A stretch of 64,000 bases of DNA. Origin: Thermoleophilaceae bacterium. GTDB taxonomy: Bacteria > Actinomycetota > Thermoleophilia > Solirubrobacterales > Thermoleophilaceae. The translations under genes were made by a program, and so were the position numbers. The stretch covers positions 86,956 through 150,955 of the forward strand of contig JAUJNF010000006.1 in assembly GCA_030446485.1 (NCBI GenBank), in the 5' to 3' direction. This document shows, in pieces, positions 51,242 to 59,977 of this stretch. Each line of letters opens with the position of its first letter. Positions within the stretch are counted from its first letter, which is position 1. The notes under the pieces were generated by a model that was given only the letters and a program-made list of their open reading frames with translations, made no database searches and was not told the DNA's origin.

Positions 51242-52849
51242 ATGGACGAGCAACTGACACGCGCCCCAGGTACGGCGGTCGGGCGCTCTGACCCGCGCCC
51301 CTCCAGCGACCGCCGGCTTATCGCGCGCAACGCCTCGACGTCCTACGCGTTCCGCATCGTGCTCGGGCTCAGCGTCCTGCTGCTCACTCCCTACCTGTTT
51401 CGCAAGCTGGGGGCGGGGGGCTTCGGCACGTGGAGCGTCATGTACACCGTCGCCTCCGTGTTCGAGCTGCTCGAGCTCGGCTTCTCGGCGGGCGTCACCA
51501 AGCTGTCGGCGGAGCTGCGGGCCAAGGGCCGCCGCGACGAGCTCGACGAGACCGTCGGCGCCTCTGTGGTCCTCCTCGGCGCGCTCGGGTTCGTGGGGCT
51601 TGCCCTGTGCCTCGGGCTTGCGTTCCTCGCCCCGGGCCTTGCGTTCGGGGGCGATCGGGAGGCGTTCCAGGTGGGCATGATCGCGATCGGTGCCGCCCTC
51701 CTGCTGCGCTCGCCGTTCAGCGCCTACGGGGCGACGCTTCTCGGCTACCAGCGCTACGACTACTACAACGGCTCGCGCATCGTCACCACCGTGGGCTTCG
51801 CGGTGGCGGCGGTGGTCGCGGTGGAGGCGGGCGCGGGAGTCCTGGGGCTCGCCCTGGCCTACGCGGCGGCGCTCCTGATCGACGCTGCCCTGTTCTGCGT
51901 GCTCCTGGCCCGCACGGATCGGCAGCTCTCGCTGCGGCCGCGCCTGTCCACCCGAGCGCGCCGGCGCAACGTCACCCGCATCTCCTCGTACGTCCTGCTC
52001 GCGGAGAGCATGAACTTCATCGCGCAGCGCATGGACACGATCGTGATCGCCGCCGTACGCAACGCGGCGTCGGCCGGGCCCTACGCCGCCGCACTGAAGC
52101 TCCAGACGGGCGTCCAGAGCCTCACCCTGCCCTTCGTCTACCTGCTGATGCCGATGGTGTCGGACCTCTCGGCGCGGGGGATGAGCGACGAGGTCGTTCG
52201 CCGGCTCATCCTGGCCACGCGCGTGTCGGTGCAGATCACCCTCCCGGTAGCGGCCGCCCTCGCGCTGTTCTCGGACGACGTTATCGACGTCTGGCTGGGC
52301 GAGGGCGCCCCGGCGGTCACGGCGCAGATCCTCGTCGTCCTGATGGCCGTCCAGACCGTCACGCTCTTCGCCGCCCCGGCGGAGAAGGTGCTCGTCGGAA
52401 TGGGGAAGGTCCGCGCGGTGGGCGCGATCGCGCTGATCGAGGGCTTCTCCAACCTGGCCCTGTCGATAACGCTGGTCTCGATCTACGGCGCGATCGGGGC
52501 CGCGCTCGGGACCCTCTTCACGAGCGCGGTGCTCGCACCCCTCAAGATCCCGCTGGTCTGCCGGGCAACCAACTCGTCGGTGCGGTCCTTCCTTCGGGCG
52601 GGCGTTCTGCCGGCGGTGGCCAGCTCGTCGATCGGGATCGGCGCGATGGTCTGCGCGTGGGCGCTGCTCCCACCGGGGCTCGGACGGCTGGCGGTGGGCG
52701 CCGGGGGCGGGCTCGCCCTATGTGCCGCGGTGGCGGTAACGCAGATCGGCCCCGGGAAGATCCTCGCCGTGGTGCGCACCTTCACACGGCGGCCCAATCG
52801 CCGGCGCGGTGGGCTCGACGTCGCGTGGCCGGACGCCGAGCGTCCCTGA
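51242..52849 (+). CDS. Wzx-type polysaccharide flippase (MOP superfamily)
   Basis: 535 aa with about 12-14 membrane helices. The start has the family pattern 'NASTSYAFRIVLGLSVLLLTPYLFRKLGAGGFGTWSVMYTVASVFELLELGFSAGVTK', typical of RfbX/Wzx proteins. 'YVLLAESMNFIAQRMDTIVIAAVRNAASAGPYAAALKLQ' in the middle and 'PAEKVLVGMGKVRAVGAIALIEGFSNLALSITLV' agree. It exports lipid-linked repeat units for the polymerases upstream. The 211 bases before it hold no gene that I can support. Confidence 0.9.
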   Translation: MDEQLTRAPGTAVGRSDPRPSSDRRLIARNASTSYAFRIVLGLSVLLLTPYLFRKLGAGGFGTWSVMYTVASVFELLELGFSAGVTKLSAELRAKGRRDELDETVGASVVLLGALGFVGLALCLGLAFLAPGLAFGGDREAFQVGMIAIGAALLLRSPFSAYGATLLGYQRYDYYNGSRIVTTVGFAVAAVVAVEAGAGVLGLALAYAAALLIDAALFCVLLARTDRQLSLRPRLSTRARRRNVTRISSYVLLAESMNFIAQRMDTIVIAAVRNAASAGPYAAALKLQTGVQSLTLPFVYLLMPMVSDLSARGMSDEVVRRLILATRVSVQITLPVAAALALFSDDVIDVWLGEGAPAVTAQILVVLMAVQTVTLFAAPAEKVLVGMGKVRAVGAIALIEGFSNLALSITLVSIYGAIGAALGTLFTSAVLAPLKIPLVCRATNSSVRSFLRAGVLPAVASSSIGIGAMVCAWALLPPGLGRLAVGAGGGLALCAAVAVTQIGPGKILAVVRTFTRRPNRRRGGLDVAWPDAERP

Positions 52850-52879
52850 GGGCGGCTCAGCGGACCCGTCGCGTGTGCG

Positions 52880-53761
52880 TCAGGCGACCGGCGGCGCCAG
52901 CCCTCCCGCGGAGGCCCGCTCCGGCTCGCCGGCGAGGCTCTCGCTGGCCCGGCGATCCATGTCCCGGCCCTCGCGGGCGAGCCGCCTGCGGTGGCGGCGC
53001 CACTTCCACTGGAAGCGGTAGTAGGAACGAAGGTGCCGAACCGCGGCGCGCGACAGCGGCTTACGTGCCGTCGCCCGGCGGTAGTCGTGGACGACCTTGG
53101 CCTCCGGCAGGTAGACCACCGGGTAGCCGGCCATCCTGATCCGGAAGCACCAGTCCGCGTCGTCGGGTCCGTAGAAGATCCCGCTGTCGATCTCGCCGAC
53201 GGCCTGCTGCACCTCGGCGCGGAAGAGCTGGCACGCGCCCATAACGTACTCGACCTCGCGGGCGCTCTCGTGATCGAAGTCGGCCATCAGGTGATGGCGT
53301 ACGACCCTGTTGTAGTCAAGGAACCGCCGGAGGGGCGGTCGTCTCATGAGGGGCAGGAGGAGGCCTGGAAACCGTCGCGCGGAGAGCTGGAGAGTGCCGT
53401 CCCGGTACACGAGCTTCGGGCCCACGAGCCCGACGTCAGGACGCTCTTCGAGGCAGCGGACGAGCTCCTCCAGGGCGCCCTCGGTCAGGATGGCGTCGCT
53501 GTCGAGGAACATGCGGTAGCGCCCGGCGGCCACCCGCAACCCGTAGTTCCGGGCGACGAGCCCCTCGTTCGACTCCCGGCGCACCACGCGGACGCTCGGG
53601 AAGCGCTCGGAGACCGCTTCGGCGGTGCCGTCGCTCGAGCCGTTGTCCACGAAGATGGTCTCGGTGGTCAGCGCGCCCGCGTGGCGCTCGATCGAGGCCA
53701 GGCAGTCCAGCACCTCGTCGCGCACGTTCCACGCGACGACGATGATCGATATGTCCACCAT
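52880..53761 (-). CDS. family 2 glycosyltransferase (rhamnosyltransferase-like)
   Basis: 293 aa. 'ISIIVVAWNVRDEVLDCLASIERHAGALTTETIFVDNGSSDGT' and 'MFLDSDAILTEGALEELVRCLEERPDVGLVGPKLVYRDG' are the nucleotide- and metal-binding segments of the WbbL-like subgroup; 'GPDDADWCFRIRMAGYPVVYLPEAKVVHDYRR' is the acceptor motif. Together with the next two genes it makes a GT2 series transcribed towards lower coordinates. Confidence 0.9.
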   Translation of the reverse strand: MVDISIIVVAWNVRDEVLDCLASIERHAGALTTETIFVDNGSSDGTAEAVSERFPSVRVVRRESNEGLVARNYGLRVAAGRYRMFLDSDAILTEGALEELVRCLEERPDVGLVGPKLVYRDGTLQLSARRFPGLLLPLMRRPPLRRFLDYNRVVRHHLMADFDHESAREVEYVMGACQLFRAEVQQAVGEIDSGIFYGPDDADWCFRIRMAGYPVVYLPEAKVVHDYRRATARKPLSRAAVRHLRSYYRFQWKWRRHRRRLAREGRDMDRRASESLAGEPERASAGGLAPPVA

Positions 53762-53786
53762 GGTCAGGCCTCGGGCCTGCCGCGCC

Positions 53787-54605
53787 TCAGGCGAGCGCCT
53801 CGGCCAGGCGCGGATCCCGCCGCAGCCGCCGGTGCTTCCACTGCAGGTAGTAGAAGTCGCTGAAGGCACGCCAGCTCTTGCGGCCGTAGAGGGAGCGCCG
53901 CGTCATCTGCTGCCACAGGTGCACGACCGTCGCCTCCGGCACGTAGCGAACCTCCAGCCCCGCCCGCCAGACGCGGAAGCACCAGTCCATGTCCTCGCCG
54001 CCGTAGGAGGACACCCGCCGGTCGTACTGGCCGATGAGCGCCGGAAGGTCCGCCCGCCACATCTGCGCGGCACCCTGGACCCAGGCGACCGGCCGCTCGT
54101 GGTCGTGCCCGTAGTCCTTCATCATGTGCCGGCGGTGCACGGGCGGGTCGTCGTTTATGCGCGCGTAGGGTCCGCGGCGCAGGATCGGCAGGGCGAGCGC
54201 GGGATAGCGGCGGCACGAGAGGTGGAGCTCGCCGTCGGCGCCCACGAGCTTGGGGCCCACGAGCCCGACGCAGGGGTTCTCGTCCAGCACGCGGGCAAGC
54301 GCCGGAAGGGCATCGGGCCTGACCACCGTGTCCGCGTCCAGCATCAGCACCAGCCGCCCGCGGATCAGCGGGAGGGCGGCGTTCCGGCCGGCCACCAGCC
54401 CCTCGTTCACGAGCTTGGCGACCATGCGGGCGTCCGGGTGGTGCTCCCGGACGGCCTCGGGGGTGCCGTCCCCAGAGCCGTCGTCCACGACGATCGCCTC
54501 GTAGGCCATCCCGGCGTTCTCGCGGAGGGAGTCGAGGCACTGGAGAACGTCGTCGCGCGAGCGCCACGCCACGATCACCACCGACACGTCAGGCCGGGCG
54601 TTCAC
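53787..54605 (-). CDS. family 2 glycosyltransferase, close paralogue of the upstream gene
   Basis: 272 aa, GTG start. 'VSVVIVAWRSRDDVLQCLDSLRENAGMAYEAIVVDDGSGDGTPEAV', DxD in MLDADT, 'SSYGGEDMDWCFRVWRAGLEVRYVPEATVVHLWQ'. The C-terminal 'DFYYLQWKHRRLRRDPRLAEALA' is almost the same as in the 298-aa protein encoded just upstream, so these two arose by tandem duplication. The spacing to that gene is 4 nt. Confidence 0.9.
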   Translation of the reverse strand: MNARPDVSVVIVAWRSRDDVLQCLDSLRENAGMAYEAIVVDDGSGDGTPEAVREHHPDARMVAKLVNEGLVAGRNAALPLIRGRLVLMLDADTVVRPDALPALARVLDENPCVGLVGPKLVGADGELHLSCRRYPALALPILRRGPYARINDDPPVHRRHMMKDYGHDHERPVAWVQGAAQMWRADLPALIGQYDRRVSSYGGEDMDWCFRVWRAGLEVRYVPEATVVHLWQQMTRRSLYGRKSWRAFSDFYYLQWKHRRLRRDPRLAEALA

Positions 54606-54609
54606 GGCA

Positions 54610-55506
54610 CTAGGCGTTCGCGGCCGCGAGCCGGGGATCGCGGCGCAGCCTGCGGTGCTTCCACTGCAGGTAGTAGAAGTCGCGGAGCTGACGGAAGCTC
54701 TTCCGGCTGTAGGGCGCCCTGCGGGTCACCCGCTGCCAGCGGTGCATCACAACGGCGCTCGGCACGTAGCGCACCTCCATCCCGGCGCTCCACACGCGGT
54801 GGCACCAGTCGAGATCCTCCCCTCCATAGGACGACACCCGGCTGTCGTACTGTCCGACGAGGCTCGGAAGGTCGGCTCGCCACATCTGCGCGGCGCCCAG
54901 CACCGACACGACGGGGCGCTCGGTCTCGTGGTCGTAGTCGGTCATCCAGTAGTGGCGCGTGGATGCCGTCTCGCCGCCCAGGGCCAGTGGCCCGCGGCGA
55001 CGCAGTGGATACAGAAGGCCCGGGTAGCGCCGGCAAGAGGGCTGCACCTCACCCTCCGGCGACACGAGCTTGGGGCCCACGAGCCCGACCTCGGGCCGTT
55101 CGTCGAGCACGCGCGCCATGGCCTCGAGCGCACCGGGCCGAAGCTCGGTGTCGGCGTCGAGCATGAGCACGAAACGGCCGGTCACGAGCGGCAGCGCACT
55201 GTTGCGCCCGGCCACCAGCCCCTCGTTGCGGAGCTTGGCCACGAGCGTGGCCTCCGGGAACTGCTCCTGGATCGTCCGGGGGGTCGAGTCGCCCGATCCG
55301 TCGTCCACCACCACGGCCTCGTAGGAGATCCCGGCGTACCGCTCGAGCGAGCGCAGGCACCCGACCACATCCTCCAGCGCCCGCCATGCGACGATCACCA
55401 CGGACACCTCCGGGGAAGCCGTGTCTGCGACCGTGCCGTGCCCGGTGGCCGCGCTGTCCGGCGCGTCTCTCACAGAGCTCTGAGCGATGCCGAGGCCATG
55501 CTCCAC
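54610..55506 (-). CDS. family 2 glycosyltransferase
   Basis: 298 aa. An N-terminal extension of about 30 residues precedes 'VSVVIVAWRALEDVVGCLRSLERYAGISYEAVVVDDGSGDSTPRTI'; DxD in MLDADTELRPG; 'SSYGGEDLDWCHRVWSAGMEVRYVPSAVVMHRWQ'. Its start lies 4 nt after the stop of the sugar-phosphate transferase, so the four genes from 56992 down to 53787 form one unit. It probably adds the second or third sugar to the lipid-linked primer. Confidence 0.9.
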   Translation of the reverse strand: MEHGLGIAQSSVRDAPDSAATGHGTVADTASPEVSVVIVAWRALEDVVGCLRSLERYAGISYEAVVVDDGSGDSTPRTIQEQFPEATLVAKLRNEGLVAGRNSALPLVTGRFVLMLDADTELRPGALEAMARVLDERPEVGLVGPKLVSPEGEVQPSCRRYPGLLYPLRRRGPLALGGETASTRHYWMTDYDHETERPVVSVLGAAQMWRADLPSLVGQYDSRVSSYGGEDLDWCHRVWSAGMEVRYVPSAVVMHRWQRVTRRAPYSRKSFRQLRDFYYLQWKHRRLRRDPRLAAANA

Positions 55507-55510
55507 GGCG

Positions 55511-56992
55511 CTACTCCACCGGCCGCACCACGGCCGCGACCGTCAGCAACAGGATCTTCACGTCCAGCCGCAGCGACCAGTTCTCGATGTAGTGGTTGTC
55601 CCACTCGACGCGATCGCTCAGCGAGGTCTGGCCGCGCAGGCCGCTGACCTGCGCCCAGCCGGTGAGCCCGGCCTTCACACGGTGCCGGTCGGCGTAGCGC
55701 CTGACGTCCTGGCTGAAGAGCTCGACGAAGCCCGGGCGCTCAGGACGCGGGCCGACGAAGCTCATGTCGCCCTTGAGGATGTTGATCAGCTGTGGCAGCT
55801 CGTCCAGCGAGTAACGCCGCAGGAAGGACCCGACCCGCGTGCGGCGATCGACGCCCTCGACGCCCCCGGGGGCGCTGCCGGCGGCGATGACGTCGATGGG
55901 CACGGTGCCCTCGACCACGGGGTCCGCCTGCATCGAGCGGAACTTCAGCATGTCGAACGACCGGCCGTCGAGACCCACTCTGCGCTGGCGGTAGAAGACG
56001 CCGCCGCCCGGAGAGAGCGCCACGGCCACCACCAGGACGAGCATCAGCGGGGCGAGCGCGAGGAGGGCCAGGGCGGCCAGCACGCGGTCGAACGCGTACT
56101 TGACGGCGAACTGCCAGCCCTTCGGATCCACCGGGCGCACGACGAGCAGCGGCACGCCACCCACATGCTGGACGTGGATCCGGTTGTTCACGCCCTCGAA
56201 GAGGCGCGGGATCATCGAGACCTCCACGCCCAGTTCCTGGCAGCGGCGCACCATGCTGAGCAGCACGGCGTGGGGGGCCGTCGAGAATGTGATGATCACG
56301 TGTCCGACGTCGTGGCCCTCGACGACCTCCTCGAGGTCCCAGCTTGCCCCGAGCACGGGCAGTTCGACCCCGTCGATCTCCTCGTGGTCCTTCGGCTCCT
56401 TGTCGAGGAACCCGACGGGTCGCTGACCGAGCTCTGGGCGCTGCAGTAGGCGCCGGGCCACCGTGCGGCCGACGGTCCCCGCGCCCACGATGAGGGTGTT
56501 GGTCCCGGCCTCGCCACGGACCCGGGCCCGGCGGACCGCCAGCGCTATGCCCACCCGGCCGGCGCACAGGTACGCGGTGGCGAAGCCCCACAGCCGAACG
56601 GACTGGCGCGCGGCGTCGGCATCCGACTCGATTAGGAGGCGGACGGTGATGAGCACCATGGCGGCGGCCGCGGTCGACGATGCCACGCGAGCGACGTCGT
56701 CCACCACCGAGGGCTGCAGACGCAGGGCGTAGAGACCGCGGACGCGCAGCAGCACCAGCACGAGCAGCGAGAAGCCGATCACCCAGTGCAGTGGCTCGGC
56801 CGGAACGTTGGCCGCCAGTGGGCCGAGCGCCGCGGCCGCCCCCGCCAAGAGGAGCATCGCCGCGTCGGCGGCCAGGTTGGTGAGCGCCCAGCGACGGCGC
56901 TGGCGCTCTCGCCGCCCGGGGCCCGGTCCGGGCTCCGGGCCGGGTTCGGCTAGGGGTAGGCCGGAGGGCGGATTGGCGGTGGCGTGGCTCAT
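55511..56992 (-). CDS. polyprenyl glycosylphosphotransferase (sugar-phosphate primer transferase)
   Basis: 493 aa. Four N-terminal membrane helices (about 35-145), a Rossmann-like CoA_binding_3 segment ('NTLIVGAGTVGRTVARRLLQRPELGQRPVGFLDKE'), one more helix (about 290-315), and the catalytic bac_transf domain: 'FYRQRRVGLDGRSFDMLKFRSMQ', 'RVGSFLRRYSLDELPQLINILKGDMSFVGPRPE', 'RVKAGLTGWAQVSGLRG'. It transfers sugar-1-phosphate to undecaprenyl phosphate to start the repeat unit. First gene of the minus-strand glycosyltransferase unit. Confidence 0.93.
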   Translation of the reverse strand: MSHATANPPSGLPLAEPGPEPGPGPGRRERQRRRWALTNLAADAAMLLLAGAAAALGPLAANVPAEPLHWVIGFSLLVLVLLRVRGLYALRLQPSVVDDVARVASSTAAAAMVLITVRLLIESDADAARQSVRLWGFATAYLCAGRVGIALAVRRARVRGEAGTNTLIVGAGTVGRTVARRLLQRPELGQRPVGFLDKEPKDHEEIDGVELPVLGASWDLEEVVEGHDVGHVIITFSTAPHAVLLSMVRRCQELGVEVSMIPRLFEGVNNRIHVQHVGGVPLLVVRPVDPKGWQFAVKYAFDRVLAALALLALAPLMLVLVVAVALSPGGGVFYRQRRVGLDGRSFDMLKFRSMQADPVVEGTVPIDVIAAGSAPGGVEGVDRRTRVGSFLRRYSLDELPQLINILKGDMSFVGPRPERPGFVELFSQDVRRYADRHRVKAGLTGWAQVSGLRGQTSLSDRVEWDNHYIENWSLRLDVKILLLTVAAVVRPVE

Positions 56993-57070
56993 GAGGGACT
57001 CATTGCAACACGTCGACCGTCAAAGGACGAACCTTGAGCCGCGCCGGGCTACCCGCGCCCCCGGAACGAC

Positions 57071-57094
57071 GAAGCCCGGCCGGGGCCGGGCTTC
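57071..57094 (-). terminator. intrinsic terminator-like hairpin after the LPFTG gene
   Basis: GAAGCCCGGC (57071-57080) pairs with GCCGGGCTTC (57085-57094), a perfect 10-bp stem with a four-base loop. It lies about 75 bp downstream of the stop at 57169 and upstream of the next gene on the same strand. There is no T-run, as is common in GC-rich actinomycetes. Confidence 0.6.
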
Positions 57095-57168
57095 CAGAGT
57101 GGGTGGGCGCGCAATGCTCGCGTGGCTTTCTGAGCTCTCCGCGGCCGGGGAGAGTCCGCTTCCGGCTG

Positions 57169-57465
57169 CTACGCCGCGCCGGGGGCCCGCGAGAGACGGC
57201 GCATGCCGAATCCCATGCCCGCGAGGACGACGCCACCGGCGGCCATCAGGCCGAGATCCAGGCCGGTGAACGGCAGGCTGCCCGAATCGACGGTTGGCTT
57301 GGCACCGGATTCGGTGCCGGGATCCCGGTTGGCGCTGCTGCCCTCGATGTCGGCCCGCGGCTCGCTATAGCCCTCGAGGCTGGACGACTGGGCCACGGCC
57401 GCACTCGGTACCACCAGGCACAGAGCGGCGATGCTGGCGACGATGGTCTTGTTGAGTCTCTTCAT
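57169..57465 (-). CDS. small LPFTG cell-wall-anchored protein
   Basis: 98 aa, with AAGGAG upstream of the ATG. Signal peptide 1-25 (AVAQ). Acidic, Ser-rich mature part of about 35 residues. A complete sorting signal follows: LPFTG at 64-68, hydrophobic helix about 70-87, MRRLSR tail. The mature exposed peptide would be only about 40 residues, so it may be a stub, a pilin-like piece or a marker protein. A sortase gene lies 2.5 kb away at 59978, the likely enzyme. Confidence 0.85.
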   Translation of the reverse strand: MKRLNKTIVASIAALCLVVPSAAVAQSSSLEGYSEPRADIEGSSANRDPGTESGAKPTVDSGSLPFTGLDLGLMAAGGVVLAGMGFGMRRLSRAPGAA

Positions 57466-57490
57466 GGTGGAACGCTCCTTGTCTTACGAC

Positions 57491-57599
57491 GCTTGACCTT
57501 CCCTGGCTAAGCGGGGGTGCAACCCCACCAGGCATCCACCTGGCTTGTAGCGCATTGAAGCAGGTGGCAGCCCCAAAGGCAAGCCCTCCTGCTATGCGC
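57491..57599 (-). ncRNA. candidate structured 5' leader of the LPFTG gene
   Basis: On the minus strand, three consecutive hairpins precede the SD. First, an imperfect long stem, 57594-57599 with 57550-57555 (ATGCGC/GCGCAT) and 57588-57593 with 57559-57564 (CCTGCT/AGCAGG), with internal loops. Second, CCAGG/CCTGG (57528-57532 with 57539-57543). Third, GGGGT/ACCCC (57514-57518 with 57522-57526). I could not match it to a known riboswitch class. Confidence 0.35.
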
Positions 57600-57687
57600 C
57601 TTCCGCCGAGTGGATGAACGGCCGCTCAGCGGTGCAAGCTACCAGTCGGCACAGACAGGTAGAAGCTTTAGCGCTGCCGCGCCTCGC

Positions 57688-59760
57688 TCAGAACCGCTGG
57701 GAGCGCACGTACATCCGCTCGATCGCGGCCGGATCGAGCCTCCGGCCGCTGCGCGCTCTCCGGAGGACGGCCGCGATCACCGCGTCGTTGGGACTCAGCC
57801 GGCGAGCCCGCTCGAGGTGAGCGGTCGCCTCACGGGTCTCGCCGAGCTGTGAAGCGATTATCGCGAGCTGAAGCGTCGAGTAGGGGGTGTCCGGGTCTCG
57901 CTCGAGCGCTGCCCTGAACGCTCGTTCCGCGCGCGGGAGGTCGCCCAGATGCAGGGCTATGGCGCCCTCGGTGACCTTGGGCTCGCGGGACAGGGGGTCG
58001 AGTGCCGCCGCGCGATCGAGTCGCAGGTACGCCTCCGCCGGACGATCGACCCAGACCTCTCCCGCGCGCTCCACCTCGCGGGCCGCGAGCCAGGGCGCGA
58101 GAAGGCCGACGGCGAGCAGCATCGCACCCAGCGCCACCCCCGCCGCGACGGCGGGGCGGCGCACGAGCGGGCGGGAGCGACCGGTCATCGCGCCCGGCGC
58201 CGGACGCCGTGGGGCCGTGGCCGTCGCCAGCCCGAGCAGGGCCAGGGCCGGCCCCGCCAGCGCAGGGAACTCCCACAGCCAGTCCCCCGAGCTATGTACG
58301 AACCAGTAGGCGAAGGTCGCGAGCGCCCCCCCGGCGGTCGCTCCCGCCGCCCGGGAGCCCCGCCGCAGCGCGGCCGCCGCCGCGACTGCGCCGGCGCCCA
58401 GGGCCCCGAGCAGCAGCGCGGCACCGACCAGCCCGGTCTGGGAGAGCACGCCCAGGGGCAGGCTGTGCGCATAGCGCGGCTGCTCGGTGCTGTTGCCGCG
58501 CCGGAGGTAGTCGCGCTGGAAGCTCTCCACCCCGTTGCCCACGAGTGGGCGCTCCTCGAACTGGCGCCAGGCGAGCGTCCAGAAGTCGTACCGGTTGGTG
58601 CCGAGCGATCGCGTCAGGCGGGAGGAGCCATCGCGGGCCTCCACCGGCCTTCCGTCCGCTCCCTCGTCGGCATAGCCCCGCGTGAACTCGGCCCAGGCGT
58701 CGGAGGCGCGCGTCACGGGATTGCCCTCGCGGATCACGAAGGTGCCGGCCCCGGCCGCGAGGAGGAGGGCCACGGCCACGCCGGCCACCACACCGGCCCG
58801 CCGCCCGCCGCGGGGCGAGAGCGGAAAGCGCAGGTCGAGCAGCGCGGCCGCCGTGCCGACCACGGCCAGCACGAGGGCGGTGGTCAGGATGGTGCGTGTC
58901 GCGTGGTCGATGGGCGGGCCGAGCGCGCGTTCGGACTCGTACTGCTCGAGCACTCCGAACGCCGCTCCGGACATCGCGATGGCCGACACCGCCAGCGCGG
59001 CGATGCCGAGCAGCAGGCGTACCCGCCCCGGGGTGACGGCCACGAGCACGACGAGAGCCAGGGGCAGGGCGATGATCCACCCGCGGCTCTGCACCATGAG
59101 CGCTAGCCCGAGCAGCAGGCCGGCCGCACCGAGCGACACGCCGCGCAGCGCCGCGGGCACCTCGCGGCGGCAGGCGATGAAAAGGCACGGAATGAGCCCC
59201 ATCGTCCAGAGGGCGGCGTTGCCGTTGGTGTAGCCCACGGGCTCCCCGAGGCGGCCGCCCCCGATCAGGAAGGTCTCGGGATCAGCGGCGGCGCCGAAGC
59301 GCAGCAGCTCGCCGAGGCCGACGCCGGCGATCCCCAGACCGAGCGCACCGAGCACCAGCATCCCGGAGCGCGCGGGCATTGGCCACAGCGCGAACCGTGC
59401 GAAGACGCAGGCGTAGAAGAGCGTTCGGTTGGCGCCCGTCCAGGCGTCTCCCTGCTGACCCGCCCAGGTGATCGACAGGAAGGTCCACGCCGTGTAGGCG
59501 CCGAACAGCGCGACGGCGATCCACACGAGCCGCGGTACGCGCTTGGGAGCGGGAAGGGTCACGAGGGCCACGGCGAGCAGCGCGAGAAGGAAGAGGGCGG
59601 CCGGGTACCAGGTCAGCGGGAGGTAGCCGCCCTCGGAGGCGCCGAAGAAGACGAACAGCGCCACCGCGGCTAGGACGGGCACGAGCGCCTCGCGGCCCCG
59701 CAGGACCCGCAGCGGCCGGAAGCGCGCGGTCCGCGCGCCGGTTGCCCGGCCGCGCGTCAC
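57688..59760 (-). CDS. O-antigen ligase/polymerase-like membrane protein with C-terminal TPR domain
   Basis: 690 aa from GTG 59760; a TTG at 59799 would add 13 residues but overlaps the divergent small gene. About 12 membrane helices, then a Wzy_C-like loop 'GTNRYDFWTLAWRQFEERPLVGNGVESFQRDYLRRG', and a soluble tail (about 560-690) with two to three TPRs ('PKVTEGAIALHLGDLPRAERAFRAALERDPDTPYSTLQLAIIASQLGETREATAHLERARRLSPNDAVI'). The TPR extension distinguishes it from the two polymerases at 33805 and 41765. It may ligate or polymerise a different glycan, or glycosylate proteins. Confidence 0.85.
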   Translation of the reverse strand: MTRGRATGARTARFRPLRVLRGREALVPVLAAVALFVFFGASEGGYLPLTWYPAALFLLALLAVALVTLPAPKRVPRLVWIAVALFGAYTAWTFLSITWAGQQGDAWTGANRTLFYACVFARFALWPMPARSGMLVLGALGLGIAGVGLGELLRFGAAADPETFLIGGGRLGEPVGYTNGNAALWTMGLIPCLFIACRREVPAALRGVSLGAAGLLLGLALMVQSRGWIIALPLALVVLVAVTPGRVRLLLGIAALAVSAIAMSGAAFGVLEQYESERALGPPIDHATRTILTTALVLAVVGTAAALLDLRFPLSPRGGRRAGVVAGVAVALLLAAGAGTFVIREGNPVTRASDAWAEFTRGYADEGADGRPVEARDGSSRLTRSLGTNRYDFWTLAWRQFEERPLVGNGVESFQRDYLRRGNSTEQPRYAHSLPLGVLSQTGLVGAALLLGALGAGAVAAAAALRRGSRAAGATAGGALATFAYWFVHSSGDWLWEFPALAGPALALLGLATATAPRRPAPGAMTGRSRPLVRRPAVAAGVALGAMLLAVGLLAPWLAAREVERAGEVWVDRPAEAYLRLDRAAALDPLSREPKVTEGAIALHLGDLPRAERAFRAALERDPDTPYSTLQLAIIASQLGETREATAHLERARRLSPNDAVIAAVLRRARSGRRLDPAAIERMYVRSQRF

Positions 59761-59788
59761 GGCGGCGGTCTGTGAGATTCTCGGGGCG

Positions 59789-59953
59789 ATGGTGCTCAAG
59801 ATTCTCTACTGGTTCGCGGTGCTGGTGATCTCGTTGGCGCTGCTCGTGGCCCTGGTGCTGTTCTTCGAGTCGCGCGACGACTCCTCCATCGATCAGCGGG
59901 GCACGGGGCCCGGCGCTCTGGCTCTGCTCGACGCGGGGCGGCCCGGGCTTTAG
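59789..59953 (+). CDS. 54-residue single-pass membrane protein
   Basis: Starts MVLKILYWFAVLVISLALLV; one membrane helix (about 5-27) is followed by an acidic, polar tail (ESRDDSSIDQRG). High G/C in third positions supports coding. It is divergent from the TPR ligase gene and convergent with the sortase gene. Function unknown. Confidence 0.55.
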   Translation: MVLKILYWFAVLVISLALLVALVLFFESRDDSSIDQRGTGPGALALLDAGRPGL

Positions 59954-59977
59954 CCGCGCTTCGGCCCGGTCGCGCCG

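Noticed and set aside
57481-57600. c-di-GMP (GEMM) riboswitch upstream of the LPFTG gene
   Set aside because: AAAGGCAA appears only on the plus strand, the second conserved block and tetraloop are missing, and the gene is on the minus strand.
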